Assembly (NCBI GenBank): GCA_017798145.1
Contig: CP059069.1
Span: 2,589,226-2,653,225 of the forward strand
Length of the DNA stretch: 64,000 nucleotides
DNA from: Akkermansiaceae bacterium
Lineage (GTDB): Bacteria; Verrucomicrobiota; Verrucomicrobiia; Verrucomicrobiales; Akkermansiaceae
Reading direction: 5' to 3'
Shown here: positions 19,897-30,481 of the stretch, piece after piece
Layout of the letters: the number at the start of each line of letters is the position of its first letter
Numbering within the stretch: the stretch's first letter is position 1
Notes under the pieces: generated by a model
What the model saw: only the letters and a program-made list of their open reading frames with translations
Databases searched by the model: none
What the model was told of the DNA's origin: nothing
Position numbers and translations under genes: made by a program

Positions 19897-21865
19897 TTAC
19901 TTCTTGAGCAGGTCTTTGAGGTGTTCGATCACGCCGATGTCTTCCAGTGTGGTCACGCTGCCCGAGATGGTTCCGGTGGCGACCAGCTCCTTGAGGAGCC
20001 GACGTATGATTTTCCCGGAGCGGGTTTTTGGCAAGGCGGGAGTGAAATGGATGTCATCCGGCTTGGCGATGGCACCGATGACCTTGCCGACGTGGTTGCG
20101 TAGCCCGCTCTCGAGTTCCGGGGAGGCATCGAATCCGGTTTTGAGGGTCACGAAGGCGGCGACCGCCTGGCCCTTGAGATCGTGGGGTCGGCCGACGACC
20201 GCAGCTTCGGCGACGGATGGATGGGCGACGAGGGCGCTTTCGATCTCCGCCGTGCCGAGGCGGTGGCCGGAGACGTTGAGCACGTCGTCGAGGCGGCCGA
20301 TGATCCAGAAATTGCCTTTCTTGTCGCGGCGGGCGCCGTCACCGGCGGTGTAGAGGCCCGGGTAGTCGGCGAAATAGGTTTTCTTGAACCGGGCCTTGTC
20401 GCCGTAGATCGTCCGGGTCATGGACGGCCACGGCTTGCGGATCACGAGGCGGCCATCGACGTTGGGCGGGCATTCGTTGCCTTCGTCGTCGAGGATGGCG
20501 GCGTCGATGCCGAAGAAGGGACGGGTGGCGGTGCCGGGGATGCACGGGGTGGCGCCGGGGATGGGCGAGATGAGGATGGCTCCGGTTTCAGTTTGCCACC
20601 AGGTATCTACGATGGGGCATCTGCCGCCGCCGATTTTCGTATGGTACCAGTGCCAGGCCTCGGGGTTGATCGGCTCGCCGACGGAGCCGAGGAGGCGGAG
20701 CGAGGTGAGGTCGTGTTTGTCGGGGAACTCGTCGCCCGCCTTGATGAAGGCGCGGATCGCGGTCGGGGCGGTGTAGAGGATGGTCACGCGGTGCTCCTCG
20801 ATGATTTTCCAGAACCGCCCCCAATCCGGCTCGTTCGGCGCGCCCTCATACATCACTTGGGTGACGCCATTGGCCAGCGGGCCATAGACGATGTAGGAGT
20901 GGCCGGTGATCCAGCCGACATCGGCGGTGCACCAATAGACATCCTCGTCGCGCATATCGAAGATGTATTTGCAGGTGGCGTAGGTGCCTGTGAGGTAGCC
21001 GCCGGAGGTGTGGAGTATGCCCTTGGGCTTTCCGGTGGAGCCGGATGTGTAGAGGATGAAAAGCGGATGTTCGGAATCGAAGCCTTTCGGCTCATGTTTC
21101 GCGGAGGCTCCCGCCATTTCCTCGTGCCACCAGTGGTCGCGTGCGCGCCTCCATGGAGACCTCGTTGCCGGTGCGGTTGACGACGAAGATATTGGTGATC
21201 TCCGTGTATTTCTTCAGCGCCTCATCGACGACAGGCTTGAGCGGGACGACCTTGCCGCGACGCCAGCCGCCGTCGGCGGTGATGATGGCCGTCGCCCCGG
21301 AGTCCTCCAGCCGGTCCACGATGGAGTCCGATGCGAAGCCGCCGAAAACGACATTGTGCACCGCGCCGATGCGGGCGCAGGCGAGCATCGCGACGGCCGC
21401 CTCCGGGATCATGGGCATGTAGATGAGAACGCGGTCTTTCGATTTCACGCCGCGCGCGAGCAGGACGTTGGCGAACTTGCAGACTTCGCGGTGGAGCTGG
21501 GCGTAGGTGATCGTGCGGGTATCCCCCGGCTCGCCCTCCCAGATGATCGCCGCCTTGTTCGCCCGCGGGCCGGTGGCGTGGCGGTCCACGCAGTTCTCCG
21601 CGACGTTGATTTTCCCTCCGAGGAACCACTGCGCATCTGGTGCCTTCCATTTGAGCACCTGAGAAAACGGTTTCTGCCAGGTGAGTTCCTTCGCCTCGGA
21701 CGCCCAGAATTTCTCCGGTTTCTCGATGGAGTGTTTGTAAAGCTTTTCATACCCGGCCATCGATCCGATGCGGGCTTTTTTTGAAAACTCCTTCGATGGC
21801 TTATGGACCGCGGTCAATGCGGCGGTGTGGTCGGATGCGGGTCTTTTGGATTTCTTCGCGCTCAT
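19897..21865 (-). pseudogene. acs: Acetyl-CoA synthetase, frameshifted
   Basis: AMP-forming ligase that activates acetate to acetyl-CoA. The first frame (ATG 21865) carries the N-terminal part through VFGGFASDSIVDRLEDSGAT and EVSMEA. The second frame continues as [18 protein letters not shown] and includes the P-loop-like adenylation motif [12 protein letters not shown], the WWQTETG motif, [20 protein letters not shown] and the C-terminal catalytic lysine in [14 protein letters not shown]. One extra base near 21145, inside a GCGCGC run, accounts for the split; removal gives 655 residues, the normal Acs length. No other decay, so a sequence error is likely. Confidence 0.9.
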
Positions 21866-21952
21866 GGGTTGGTCTCCCGAAAAACCTAGGGAGACGCCGC
21901 CGCCGGGGCAATGGCGAAAAAGAGGCGATCCGGAAGCGCAGGCGTGCTCGCA

Positions 21953-24814
21953 CTAAGCCCCCATCCCCCGCTCGTCATCGAGCAGGGCTTTGATGGCTTC
22001 CGCGAATTTGTTGTAGAAAAGCCCGAGCAGGATCAGTGCGGCACCAAGGACGATGAAGGAGGCGACGCGCATGAAGGCGGTGAAATCCCAGACGTCGACC
22101 GCGAAGAGCTTGCCGAAGGAAAGCAGCAGCAGCATGAATCCGGAGACGCGGAAAATGTGAAGGCGCTGCCACAGCCCGGCGCTGACGAAGGCGAAGCCAA
22201 GGATCGTCCAGAGCACGGCGGTCGGCTTCCAGCCGAAGCGCCAGACCAGCATCTGAGTGGCCCAGAGGGCGGTGATGAGGCAGGTGATGGCGGCCAGCGC
22301 GGCGATGGCGGATTTCCTGGCCTGAGGATCGGCGATGAGTGCCGGGCGGTGGCGATAGCTCAGGGTCAGGGCGAGCATGGCGATGATCACGAGGACGCCG
22401 CGCCAATCTGCGGCATCGGCAAGCACCCGCCACGGGGTGGATATCATCGCGCCGATCAGGCCCGCCAGGGCGATGGCGATCAGGCCGAGGCACTCGACGA
22501 ACATTTTCCGTTTCATGATCACGGATACCGCGGTGAGGATGATGCAGGTGATCGCCAGGAAATCCGTCCACGCACCGGGCGCGGCCTGGTGCCACGCGGC
22601 GCAGTAGCTGATGAAGGCGGAGAGGCGGAAAATGATGATGGCCAAGCCGGGCCGTTCACCGCCCATGCGTCTCCCCCAAGGGCTGAGGAGGGCGCCTGCG
22701 GATAGCGCGGCGAGGGAAGACGTGCCGAAAATCACGGGGGCGCTCCCAATCGGCGGAATCAGCAGATAGGCCAGGGAGAAAAGCGAATACAGGGCCGCGG
22801 CCAATGTGAGGCGCTTGCAGCGCAGCAGGATGGCGATGGGGACGAGCAGCGTGGCGGCGATCTGGTTGCCTAACAGCTCGGGGATTCGGGCGATGTCCGC
22901 GCAGGCCAGGGAGAGGAAAATGGGTGTGGCGAAGGCGAAGGCATAGGCGGGGATGCCCCGGTTCGCGGCGAGATCGTAGGGCGGCCCATCGATTTCCTCG
23001 GGGCGGTGCCAGAGCCATGTGCCGACGAGGGATAGTGCGGCGGCGAAGGCGAGCGGCCAGGTGAGGGTTTCGGCGAAGCCGAGGTATGCGGCGAGCGTGA
23101 GGAACCAGAGGGAAGCCCACGGAACTTCCGGCATCAGGCGTTCTGGATCGAGCTTGAGCGTGGCGAGGGAAAGCGCAACGGAGAGCGCAATCGCGGTGAC
23201 GAGTTTCCACGGATCATCAAGCCGGGACACGCAGAGATGGCTGGCGATCAATGCGGCGGCCACGCAGAGGAGGCAGGCGGAAACACGCATGAATTTCCCG
23301 AACGGCGAACCATCGCCGGATCCCTTCGCGGTGATTACGGAAGTCGCCACCACCAGGGCTGCAGTAATTGCCGCGCTCCAGACCGGGACTGGCACGTGTC
23401 CGTGGAGGAAATGGGAAAAATCGTTGTGGGCGAGGATGATCCCCGTCGCGCCGAGCCCGCACAGGAGCGAGAAAACCGACTCGCATTTCCCGCGGTATTT
23501 CCATGCGGCGATGGCCAGCGCGAGCGCCTCGAAGGCGAGGACAAGCGCGAGGTTCTGGCCTTCCAGTTTCAGGATCATCGCGAAGGTGGCGAGCGCTATG
23601 CCCTGGCCGATGTTTACGCCTCCGGCGGTGGCGTTCTGGCGGCGACCGAGGATTCCGAGGGCGATGAGGATGGTGCCGAAAACGGCGGCGACCTTCCAGT
23701 AGTTGTCATCGCCGTTCTGATGCAGCCATACGCCGGAAAAGAGGAAGAAGAATAGGGCGTTATTTGCGGCGGTGAACCATGCACAGGCGCGGTCGGAAAG
23801 GCTTTCGCGGAAGCGGTTCACGGCACCAGGGATGGCGAACATGACCCACACCGGAGGGAGGAACCAGAGCGTGGCGGGATCATCCGAGCGGACATTTCCA
23901 CCGGAGGCACCGAGCAACTGCCAGCCGAGGAACGCGCCGTAAGTCCCGAGCATGGAAGCCCAGCCGGGGCCTGACCAGCCGGGGCGGAGCATGAAGAACA
24001 GGCCGAGGCCGCCGAGCAGGAGATTGGAAAAGCAGGACATCCATCCGATCGGCTGAAGCATGGTGGCGTAGGAGGCGAGGACGATGCCGAGGATGGCGGT
24101 GGCCTTCGCCTGGCGCAGCCATGAGACGGCGGCAATGGAAAGGGCGGCGGCGGAAAGCATCACGGCTCCGAAGGCGGGGCTATCAATCACGCGGAGCCGC
24201 GCGACATGATGCGCGGCAAAGGTGCAGTAGTAGAAAAACGCCATGCCGCCAGCCAGCAGCACCTCGCCGAAGCGGCTGAGGCTTTCCTTGTTCGCGAGGC
24301 GTCTTCCGGTTTCCACAAGAGCCAGCGCGCAGGCGAAAAGCGCGGCGAGGCGGACGCCGTTTGGCATCTCGCGGATCCAGTTCTGGTAGGCGTAGTTGCC
24401 GAGGAAAACCAAACCTGTTAGAAGGATGACGATGCCGATGCGGACGAACCAGACCTTTCCGAAATCGAGCTCGAAGGGGGTTTCCGGGAGGGGCGCGGGG
24501 GAGGGGGCGAGTGGGAGAGAGGGGGATGCTTGGGCAGGCGGTTCCGGGACGGGTTTGGGTTGCGTATGTTCCGGCTCCGGTTTCAGGCGCGCCTCGGCCA
24601 GGGCCGGCATGAAGGCCGGGCGTTTTTCCGGCAGCGGGGGCGGGGTGGGGACGATGTGCTGCTCCGCATCCGCTTTCCCGAGCTGCGACTCCAACGCCGT
24701 GATGCGTGTGCTGATGCGCGCGAACTCCGCATGATGCCTGTCGCTCAGATCGGTGAGCTCCCGGCGCAGGCGCTTGATCTCGTTCCACAGCGGGCTTTCT
24801 TCGGAGGGGTTCAT
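21953..24814 (-). CDS. DUF2339 polytopic membrane protein
   Basis: A 953-residue integral membrane protein. The N-terminus has a coiled-coil segment (about 10-45) and a proline-rich cytoplasmic linker (about 55-115). From VWFVRIGIVILLTGLVFLGN onward there are more than twenty hydrophobic helices, the architecture of DUF2339. The family has no known enzymatic role. The start ATG overlaps the stop of lnt by four bases, so translation is probably coupled. Confidence 0.82.
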   Translation of the reverse strand: MNPSEESPLWNEIKRLRRELTDLSDRHHAEFARISTRITALESQLGKADAEQHIVPTPPPLPEKRPAFMPALAEARLKPEPEHTQPKPVPEPPAQASPSLPLAPSPAPLPETPFELDFGKVWFVRIGIVILLTGLVFLGNYAYQNWIREMPNGVRLAALFACALALVETGRRLANKESLSRFGEVLLAGGMAFFYYCTFAAHHVARLRVIDSPAFGAVMLSAAALSIAAVSWLRQAKATAILGIVLASYATMLQPIGWMSCFSNLLLGGLGLFFMLRPGWSGPGWASMLGTYGAFLGWQLLGASGGNVRSDDPATLWFLPPVWVMFAIPGAVNRFRESLSDRACAWFTAANNALFFFLFSGVWLHQNGDDNYWKVAAVFGTILIALGILGRRQNATAGGVNIGQGIALATFAMILKLEGQNLALVLAFEALALAIAAWKYRGKCESVFSLLCGLGATGIILAHNDFSHFLHGHVPVPVWSAAITAALVVATSVITAKGSGDGSPFGKFMRVSACLLCVAAALIASHLCVSRLDDPWKLVTAIALSVALSLATLKLDPERLMPEVPWASLWFLTLAAYLGFAETLTWPLAFAAALSLVGTWLWHRPEEIDGPPYDLAANRGIPAYAFAFATPIFLSLACADIARIPELLGNQIAATLLVPIAILLRCKRLTLAAALYSLFSLAYLLIPPIGSAPVIFGTSSLAALSAGALLSPWGRRMGGERPGLAIIIFRLSAFISYCAAWHQAAPGAWTDFLAITCIILTAVSVIMKRKMFVECLGLIAIALAGLIGAMISTPWRVLADAADWRGVLVIIAMLALTLSYRHRPALIADPQARKSAIAALAAITCLITALWATQMLVWRFGWKPTAVLWTILGFAFVSAGLWQRLHIFRVSGFMLLLLSFGKLFAVDVWDFTAFMRVASFIVLGAALILLGLFYNKFAEAIKALLDDERGMGA

Positions 24815-26235
24815 GGCTGCTTGGGTGCCGTGAAACGCAAGCCGCCTGCAGTGACGGTGGCGCTTTTATCTGGGTGGAATGGCGGGGGCTTGAAGAGCAT
24901 CCGGAGCCAGAGGGCGGCGGCGGCTGTTAGGACGATCCATGGGAAAAGCCAGCCGTAGCGCGTATAGAAGGTGAGCTTGGTTTCGCGTTTCAGGGTGCCG
25001 GTGATCCCGCCCTGCTCCATCGCCCCAAGGCGGGCGTGGAGGTGCCCGGAGGGATCGATGAGCTGGGAGATGCCGGAGGTGGCGGTGACGAAAATCCACC
25101 TGCCGTTCTCCGCTGCGCGGATGCGGGTTAGCTCTGCGTGCTGGTCGTGCTGGATTTTCCCCCATGGCTCGGCATCCATGGTTGGTACGACGATATACTC
25201 CGCCCCGGCCGCGGTCATCCTGCGGATGACCCCCTCGTAGTCGCCATCGAAGCAGATCGGCGTGCCGACCTTGCCGTGCGGCGTGGTGATGGGCAGGGCG
25301 GTTTCACCCGCGATGCCATCGTCGAAGAAATGGACCGTGTGGTTCTTGTTGTGCTCACCCAGCGCGCCGCTTGCGTCCATGGTCAGGGCGATGTTCCGCC
25401 ATTCCGCGCCGCCGCCAGGGCGTGACTGGGTGCCGAGGGTCAGGGTGATGCATTTTTCACGGCAGAGATCTAACAGGCCTTCCCATTCGCGCTTGTTTTT
25501 ACGGACATCGAAAGGGACGGCGTATTCCGGCCAGACGACGTGATCGATGCCGGCGGGCAGTTTTTCCGTGGCCTCCACGAACGCGGCGATGGTCACGTTT
25601 TCAAACTGCAAGCCGCCCATGCTGACGGCGTTTTCCTCATCGGACACCGGGGAGTGGTGCGGGCTGGAAAGGAGGACGGCGGCAAACAGGACGGCGAGGC
25701 TGGCGGAGGCGGATTTCCACATCCGCCCGGTCAGTGCCGCTGCTGCGAAAATCACGATGGTGCCCACCCCATAGACGCCGATCCATGGCAGCAATAAGTT
25801 AGGGCCAACGGCGAGGCCTGCGGACATCCACGGAAATTTCAGCGGGAAAATCTCCGCGCGGATGAACTCCAGGGCACCCCAGCTGATGGCGGTGCAGAGT
25901 GCGAGCCTCAAGCCGCCCATGCCGCGCAGTTGCGCCGCGCCGTGGATGGCTGCGAAGAGAACCGTGAAAACGGCGAGCACACACCAAAGGATGAGCGCCA
26001 CCGGGCCGAAGAGATTCAGCACCCATGTCAGGCCGGCCCCATACGCGCAGACTCCGTGGAGCAGGCCGAGCATCACTGCCGGCCGACCGCTCTGGCCATC
26101 GAGTGCGAGCAGCAGCCCGCAGAATCCCGGCAAGACCATCCAACCCCAATCCAGCGGCGGAAATGCCTGCGCATAAACCAGCCCGGAAAAGGCGGCGAGG
26201 GCGCAGCGCACCGGGAATTTCCGCAGGACATCCAT
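24811..26235 (-). CDS. lnt: Apolipoprotein N-acyltransferase
   Basis: Inner-membrane enzyme that adds the third acyl chain to the N-terminal cysteine of lipoproteins. The 474-residue protein has about six N-terminal membrane helices and a periplasmic carbon-nitrogen hydrolase domain. The triad is visible: E237 in VVWPEYAVPF, K297 in GEHNKNH and C328 in GTPICFDGDYE. A C-terminal helix (WIVLTAAAALWLRMLF) follows. It is the first gene of a leftward unit with the DUF2339 gene (four-base overlap) and lies three bases after the small membrane protein stop at 26239. Confidence 0.9.
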   Translation of the reverse strand: MDVLRKFPVRCALAAFSGLVYAQAFPPLDWGWMVLPGFCGLLLALDGQSGRPAVMLGLLHGVCAYGAGLTWVLNLFGPVALILWCVLAVFTVLFAAIHGAAQLRGMGGLRLALCTAISWGALEFIRAEIFPLKFPWMSAGLAVGPNLLLPWIGVYGVGTIVIFAAAALTGRMWKSASASLAVLFAAVLLSSPHHSPVSDEENAVSMGGLQFENVTIAAFVEATEKLPAGIDHVVWPEYAVPFDVRKNKREWEGLLDLCREKCITLTLGTQSRPGGGAEWRNIALTMDASGALGEHNKNHTVHFFDDGIAGETALPITTPHGKVGTPICFDGDYEGVIRRMTAAGAEYIVVPTMDAEPWGKIQHDQHAELTRIRAAENGRWIFVTATSGISQLIDPSGHLHARLGAMEQGGITGTLKRETKLTFYTRYGWLFPWIVLTAAAALWLRMLFKPPPFHPDKSATVTAGGLRFTAPKQP

Positions 26236-26238
26236 GGC

Positions 26239-26853
26239 TCATTCCGGCTGCGCGGCGAACCACTGCTTGGTGGCGGGGCGGTTGAGCAGGATGAGGCAGA
26301 GGATGGGATAGGAGCACATCACGACGACGCTGAGTACGGTGGTCACCACCATCATGGAGCCGAACGCGACCGGCATCGCCCCGGCACCACCCGACATGGC
26401 GGAGGTCATTTCCTTCATCATGGGAATGGTGTAGGCAAAGGCCAGGACGAGGCTCACCGCTTTCCCGGCAAGTGATGTCCAGGCGTACATGTTGGACCAT
26501 TTCAGCCCGTCCCTGCGCTTCTTGAGGAGCTTGATGCCTGCCACGATGATCAGGGCGGTGATGATCAGCGCCATGACTAGTCCGATGATGGTTGCGGGCA
26601 TCACTTTCTCCTGCATTTCCGCCTGAATCTGGGCTTGTGCGGCCATCTCCGGGGTCTTGGGCATCAATCCGAGGAATGGGTTCCCCGCAAATGCTACATA
26701 AGTGCCGATCGCCGTGGTCGCCAGGCCGTAGGCACCGAGGATGAGGTGAAAGATCCCAAGGATCTTCACCGATTGCGGCTGGCCGAGCTGATGATAGCCC
26801 GATCCCTGTGCAGCGGCCATTTCCTGCGGGGTGAGCGGCGGTGGCTGTTCCAT
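26239..26853 (-). CDS. Four-helix membrane protein of unknown function
   Basis: A 204-residue protein with a polar, proline/glutamine-rich N-terminus and four hydrophobic helices (ILGIFHLILGAYGLATTAIG, ATIIGLVMALIITALIIVAG, a third near LAGKAVSLVLAFAYTI, and VVTTVLSVVVMCSYPILCLI). No known family is recognised with confidence. Only three bases separate its stop from the lnt start, so it is likely cotranscribed with lnt. Confidence 0.6.
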   Translation of the reverse strand: MEQPPPLTPQEMAAAQGSGYHQLGQPQSVKILGIFHLILGAYGLATTAIGTYVAFAGNPFLGLMPKTPEMAAQAQIQAEMQEKVMPATIIGLVMALIITALIIVAGIKLLKKRRDGLKWSNMYAWTSLAGKAVSLVLAFAYTIPMMKEMTSAMSGGAGAMPVAFGSMMVVTTVLSVVVMCSYPILCLILLNRPATKQWFAAQPE

Positions 26854-26948
26854 ATCGCGCTATCCAATCCGCTTTTGGTAAAAATGTCGAGAACTCGCTC
26901 GGCAATTCCTCCTTGGCGCACCGGGGCTTGCCCTGATACGTAACCTTC

Positions 26949-27491
26949 ATGGAACATCTGTGGGGATGGCTTTGCTTGCTGCTGCTGCCCGGCATCTGGG
27001 TGCTGCTTGTCTACAACTCCCTCGTCAACCACCGCAACCAGGTGCGGCTGGCCTTCGCCACGATCGACGTACAGCTGAAAAAACGCTTCGACCTCGTCCC
27101 AAACCTCGTCGAGACAGTCCGGGGATACGCGGAGCATGAGCGCGAGGCGCTGGAGAACGTCACGCTCGCCCGGAACCATGCGGCGGCACCCGGCGCCGAC
27201 TGGCAGGCACAGGAAACCCTGCAGCACTCCCTGGGCATCCTGGTCGCCCGCGCGGAGGCCTATCCCGATCTCAAGGCCAGCGCGCATTTCCTGATGCTGC
27301 AGCGGCAGCTCTCCGAATGCGAAGCGCAGATCGCCGCCGCCCGCCGCACCTACAACGCCTCGGTGATGGACTACAACAACACCGTCGAGATGTTCCCTTC
27401 TTCCCTGGTGGCCGGGATTTTCAGGTTTGCGAGGAAGCCGGAATTCGAGATCGCTATCGCGGAAAGGGAGGCGCCGGATGTCCGTTTCTGA
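26949..27491 (+). CDS. LemA-family membrane protein
   Basis: A 180-residue LemA-family protein: one N-terminal membrane helix (LWGWLCLLLLPGIWVLLVYN) then helical segments with the signature NSLVNHRNQVRLAFATIDVQ, LKKRFDLVPNLVETVRGYAEHE and ARRTYNASVMDYNNTVEMFP. LemA proteins have an extracytoplasmic N-terminus and a cytoplasmic helical bundle of uncertain role. The next gene (DUF3137) overlaps its end by 14 bases, the usual partnership. Confidence 0.88.
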   Translation: MEHLWGWLCLLLLPGIWVLLVYNSLVNHRNQVRLAFATIDVQLKKRFDLVPNLVETVRGYAEHEREALENVTLARNHAAAPGADWQAQETLQHSLGILVARAEAYPDLKASAHFLMLQRQLSECEAQIAAARRTYNASVMDYNNTVEMFPSSLVAGIFRFARKPEFEIAIAEREAPDVRF

Positions 27492-28485
27492 AGGAAATGC
27501 GGTGAATTGGCGGCCGGATGCTCATGCCATCGCGCAGAGCATGCGGCCTCTCACCGACAGGCTGGAGATCGCGCGCCGCGAGGCGATCGCGAAGCGTGGC
27601 AGAGCCATCTGGATCGCCTTGGGGATCGCTGGGATCGGCTGGGTGGTCGCGCTCCTGATCATGGCGGCTGGCGCCGAGACTGCCGTACCAGGGATTTTGG
27701 CCGGAGGTTTCTTTTCCATCGTGGCCTTGCTTGTCCATTTGCTGGTTGGAGGCGGGGCGAAAAAGGCATACCTCGCCGCGTTCAAGAAGGGCGTGTTCAC
27801 CGAGGCGGCGAGCATCGCCGTGCCGGGGATCTCATATCTGCCGGAATCCATGCTGCCGGAGCATACTTTCGAAAACGGCGGGCTCTTCGGCTCCCGCATC
27901 GACCGCTACAATGGCGAGGACTGCTTCACTGGCCGCTGCGGTGCCACGGATCTCATCTTCAGCCAGCTGCATGTCGAGCGAAAGGAAACCACCACGGACT
28001 CCGAAGGAAGAAACAGCACCAAATGGGTCACCGTGTTCAAAGGCATCTACCTGGTTGCGGATTTCCACAAGGACTTCAGCTGCCGGGTGAAAATCGTGCC
28101 GGATGTGGCGGAGGCGAACTTCGGATGGATCGGCAGGAAGCTGCAGGGCGTTTCCGGCGACCTGGTGCGCCTCGAGAACCCGCAATTCGAGAGCGCCTTC
28201 AAGGTCACCGCGACCGACCAGCAGGCAGCCCGCTACCTGCTGACACCGGATATGCAGGAGCGTTTCCTGGCCTTGCGGGGCCAATGGAATTCCGCCATCC
28301 GTGCGGCCTTCCTCGATTCCTTCCTGCATCTGGCGATCCCGATGAAAGAGAATTGGTTCGAGCCGAACATGTCCGTCCCGGCGGGCGATGTGGCGGTGCT
28401 CGAAACCTTTCTGTCCCAATTGATGATCGTCCTGCACATCACCGAAACGCTGGATCTGAACACTCGGATCTGGACGAAGCAGTGA
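27478..28485 (+). CDS. DUF3137 membrane protein
   Basis: A 335-residue protein with two adjacent N-terminal membrane helices (IWIALGIAGIGWVVALLIMA and GILAGGFFSIVALLVHLLVG) and a large soluble domain with GSRIDRYNGEDCFTGRCGAT and VFKGIYLVADFHKDF, typical of DUF3137. ATG 27478 is chosen because it overlaps the end of lemA; the frame is open to 27427. DUF3137 and LemA genes often travel together; the biochemical function is unknown. Confidence 0.82.
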   Translation: MSVSEGNAVNWRPDAHAIAQSMRPLTDRLEIARREAIAKRGRAIWIALGIAGIGWVVALLIMAAGAETAVPGILAGGFFSIVALLVHLLVGGGAKKAYLAAFKKGVFTEAASIAVPGISYLPESMLPEHTFENGGLFGSRIDRYNGEDCFTGRCGATDLIFSQLHVERKETTTDSEGRNSTKWVTVFKGIYLVADFHKDFSCRVKIVPDVAEANFGWIGRKLQGVSGDLVRLENPQFESAFKVTATDQQAARYLLTPDMQERFLALRGQWNSAIRAAFLDSFLHLAIPMKENWFEPNMSVPAGDVAVLETFLSQLMIVLHITETLDLNTRIWTKQ

Positions 28486-28928
28486 AGACGCGTGTTCTGG
28501 ATCCCGCTTCAAGAAATTCCTAACCCAGGAACAAGCCCACCTCGGCGACGCCTCCGGAGAGAACCCGCTCGCCCACTGAGCCGCAAAAAAGCCATCCGCC
28601 CCCAAGCCGAAAAGCCCGCAAAGGATGCGGGCATCTTCCTGCGCCAAGCGAGAAACCGGGCGGCAAGGTCAGCGGACTCTCTACCACCGAGAGATGGAAC
28701 GCCCCGAGTGCGGCTCATCGCAAGGATCTCTCGGCGACCGTCGCCCTCCCCTGCCCGAGGCCACCCCCTTCTCACTTCCCACTCCACCTCTCCCAGCTCC
28801 TCGAACCTGTCCCCTTGTATTGCGCTCCCTCCCGAGCCGCCCAACGGCCTGCCGGGTGAGTGGCGTTGTCAGGAGCGAGGCGCCGCCGGATCCAATCCGG
28901 CACGCCTCTCCGCCTTCCTCGGAATATC
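28486..28928. other. Intergenic region with weak hairpin
   Basis: No gene is supported in these 443 bases. A perfect seven-base hairpin (GCCCGCA, loop AAGGA, TGCGGGC at 28614-28632) is followed on the minus strand by TTTT and could end intI transcription, about 300 bases past its stop. Confidence 0.35.
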
Positions 28929-30189
28929 CTAAATGCGGTTGCCCTGCGCGCCCAACGCATCCAGCGGGCTCCGCACACCTTTCCCGTTCACATCCTCCGC
29001 CACGTGCGTGCTAGATCTCCGTCGTCTTCACATCCGCGTGTCCGAGCAGTTCCTGCAGAGTCCGGATATCCGTCCCGCCCTCCAGCAGATGGGTCGCGAA
29101 ACAATGCCGAAGCACATGACTCGTCACCCTTTTTTCCACCCCTGCCTTTCTGGCAGCCCTCGTGATCGCCTCGCCGTAAACCTTGGCATGCATATGGTGC
29201 CGTCGCTCGATGCCCGTTTCCGGATCGCGCGACAAGTGGTCGGCAGGAAAGATCCAGAACCATTCCCATCTCTCCCCCGCCTTCGACATTTTCCTGGCAA
29301 GCGCCGTCGGCAATGCGACACCCGGCACCCCTTCCGCGCGGTCTTTTCCGTGAACGGCGCGCAGATCTCCCCAGATCGCATCCAGGCTTTCCTTGACCCG
29401 TTTGGGTAGGGTAACCGTCACGCGATCCTTGTCGCCCTTGCCGCCCCGCACCACCACCTGCCCGCGCGCCCTGTCAACATCCTGCACCCGCAGCGAGACG
29501 AGCTCCTGAGCCGCAGCCCGGCCCCCATACTGCATCTCCGCCATCAGGCGGTGGCGCAGTTCCAGCTTGTCGAGCAGCGCCACCACTTCCTTCGCGCTCA
29601 TGACCACCGGTGTCCGCCTTTCCGTCCGCCGCAGCCTCACATCGAACAACACCTCCTCCTTGCGGCACACGTCCCTGAAGAAAAACGCCAGCGCATTGAG
29701 CGCCTGTTTCTGCGTTGCGAAGCTCACCTTTCCCTTGTCCACCAGCTCTGCCAGCCACGCGCCGCCGCGTTCCGTATCCATGGCCTCTTCCGCACCGGCC
29801 ACCCACTCGCCGTAGCGCGCCATCCAGCCCGCGTAGGTCTGCCGGGTGCGCAGGGCGAACCCGCGCCACGCCCCCGCCAGCATCACCGCACGGTGCAGCC
29901 TTTCTCCCAGTGAGCGCGGCTCGCGCCCGTTCTGAGCACATAGCTCCAGCCACCGCCTGTGCCAGCGCATCGCCACCGCCCAGCGCTCCAGCTGCCAATC
30001 CTTGCGCGGCTTGGTGATCACCTGCTCATTCCAGAATCTCACCGCCGATGCCCTGACCGGCTCCAAACCCTGCCCCAGCCTCCAGTGCTCATACCACGCC
30101 AGCAAAAACACGTGGTTTTGCTTTTCCTGATCCGTGAGATCCCGGGAAGCCTCGAGATCCGATCTCCAGTCGGCATGCGAACCTATCAT
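28929..30189 (-). pseudogene. intI: Integron integrase IntI, frameshifted at the catalytic tyrosine codon
   Basis: Tyrosine recombinase that moves gene cassettes between attI and attC. It has the core-binding domain (about 1-190), then the catalytic domain with R (GGRAAAQELVSLR), the IntI-specific insertion (WEWFWIFPADHLSRD, ERRHHMHAKVYGEAI), and HVLRHCFATHLLEGG and LLGHADVKTTEI. It should continue YTHVAEDVNGKGVRSPLDAL. One extra G near 29012 turns the tyrosine TAC codon into a TAG stop at 29011; the continuation is intact in the next frame to a stop at 28929. Restored length is 419 residues from ATG 30189 (TTG 30225 also possible). It diverges from the cassettes, as in known integrons. Error or true loss cannot be told apart here. 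Confidence 0.9.
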
Positions 30190-30191
30190 CG

Positions 30192-30202
30192 GAACACTGT
30201 TC
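30192..30202. promoter_or_regulatory. GAACA-C-TGTTC inverted repeat before intI
   Basis: A perfect inverted repeat directly upstream of the preferred intI start. LexA operators in many phyla are GAAC/GTTC inverted repeats, and integrase genes are SOS-controlled in Proteobacteria, so it is a candidate operator. The half-site spacing differs from common LexA boxes. Confidence 0.3.
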
Positions 30203-30435
30203 GTTTGAAAGGTGTTTGCAATCAAGGTTTTTCATCACGCTTCGTAAATTCTGGTATTCAACCATCTATGACCATCACAGATGCCTGACGGAACGAACGC
30301 CTTCACCGCAACCCCGCGCAAAACCGCCACCCTCCGCCGCCCGATATGGACACGCCCCCGCGCGAAAAGCCTTGATCTTCCAACGATTTCCCGCTCCCAT
30401 ACTGGAAGACTATCCCGCCCGATATCACAAGCTGG

Positions 30436-30459
30436 GCGGAACTAATACATCTGTTCTGC
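30436..30459 (+). other. Candidate attI core
   Basis: GCGGAAC at 30436-30442 and GTTCTGC at 30453-30459 form an imperfect inverted pair like the L and R boxes of an integron attI simple site. It lies between the divergent intI and the first cassette ORF, where attI must be. The cassette junction would be in the GTT at 30453. The 5' limit of attI and any array promoter are not resolved. Confidence 0.55.
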
Positions 30460-30481
30460 GAAGAAATTTTCTCATCAATCC

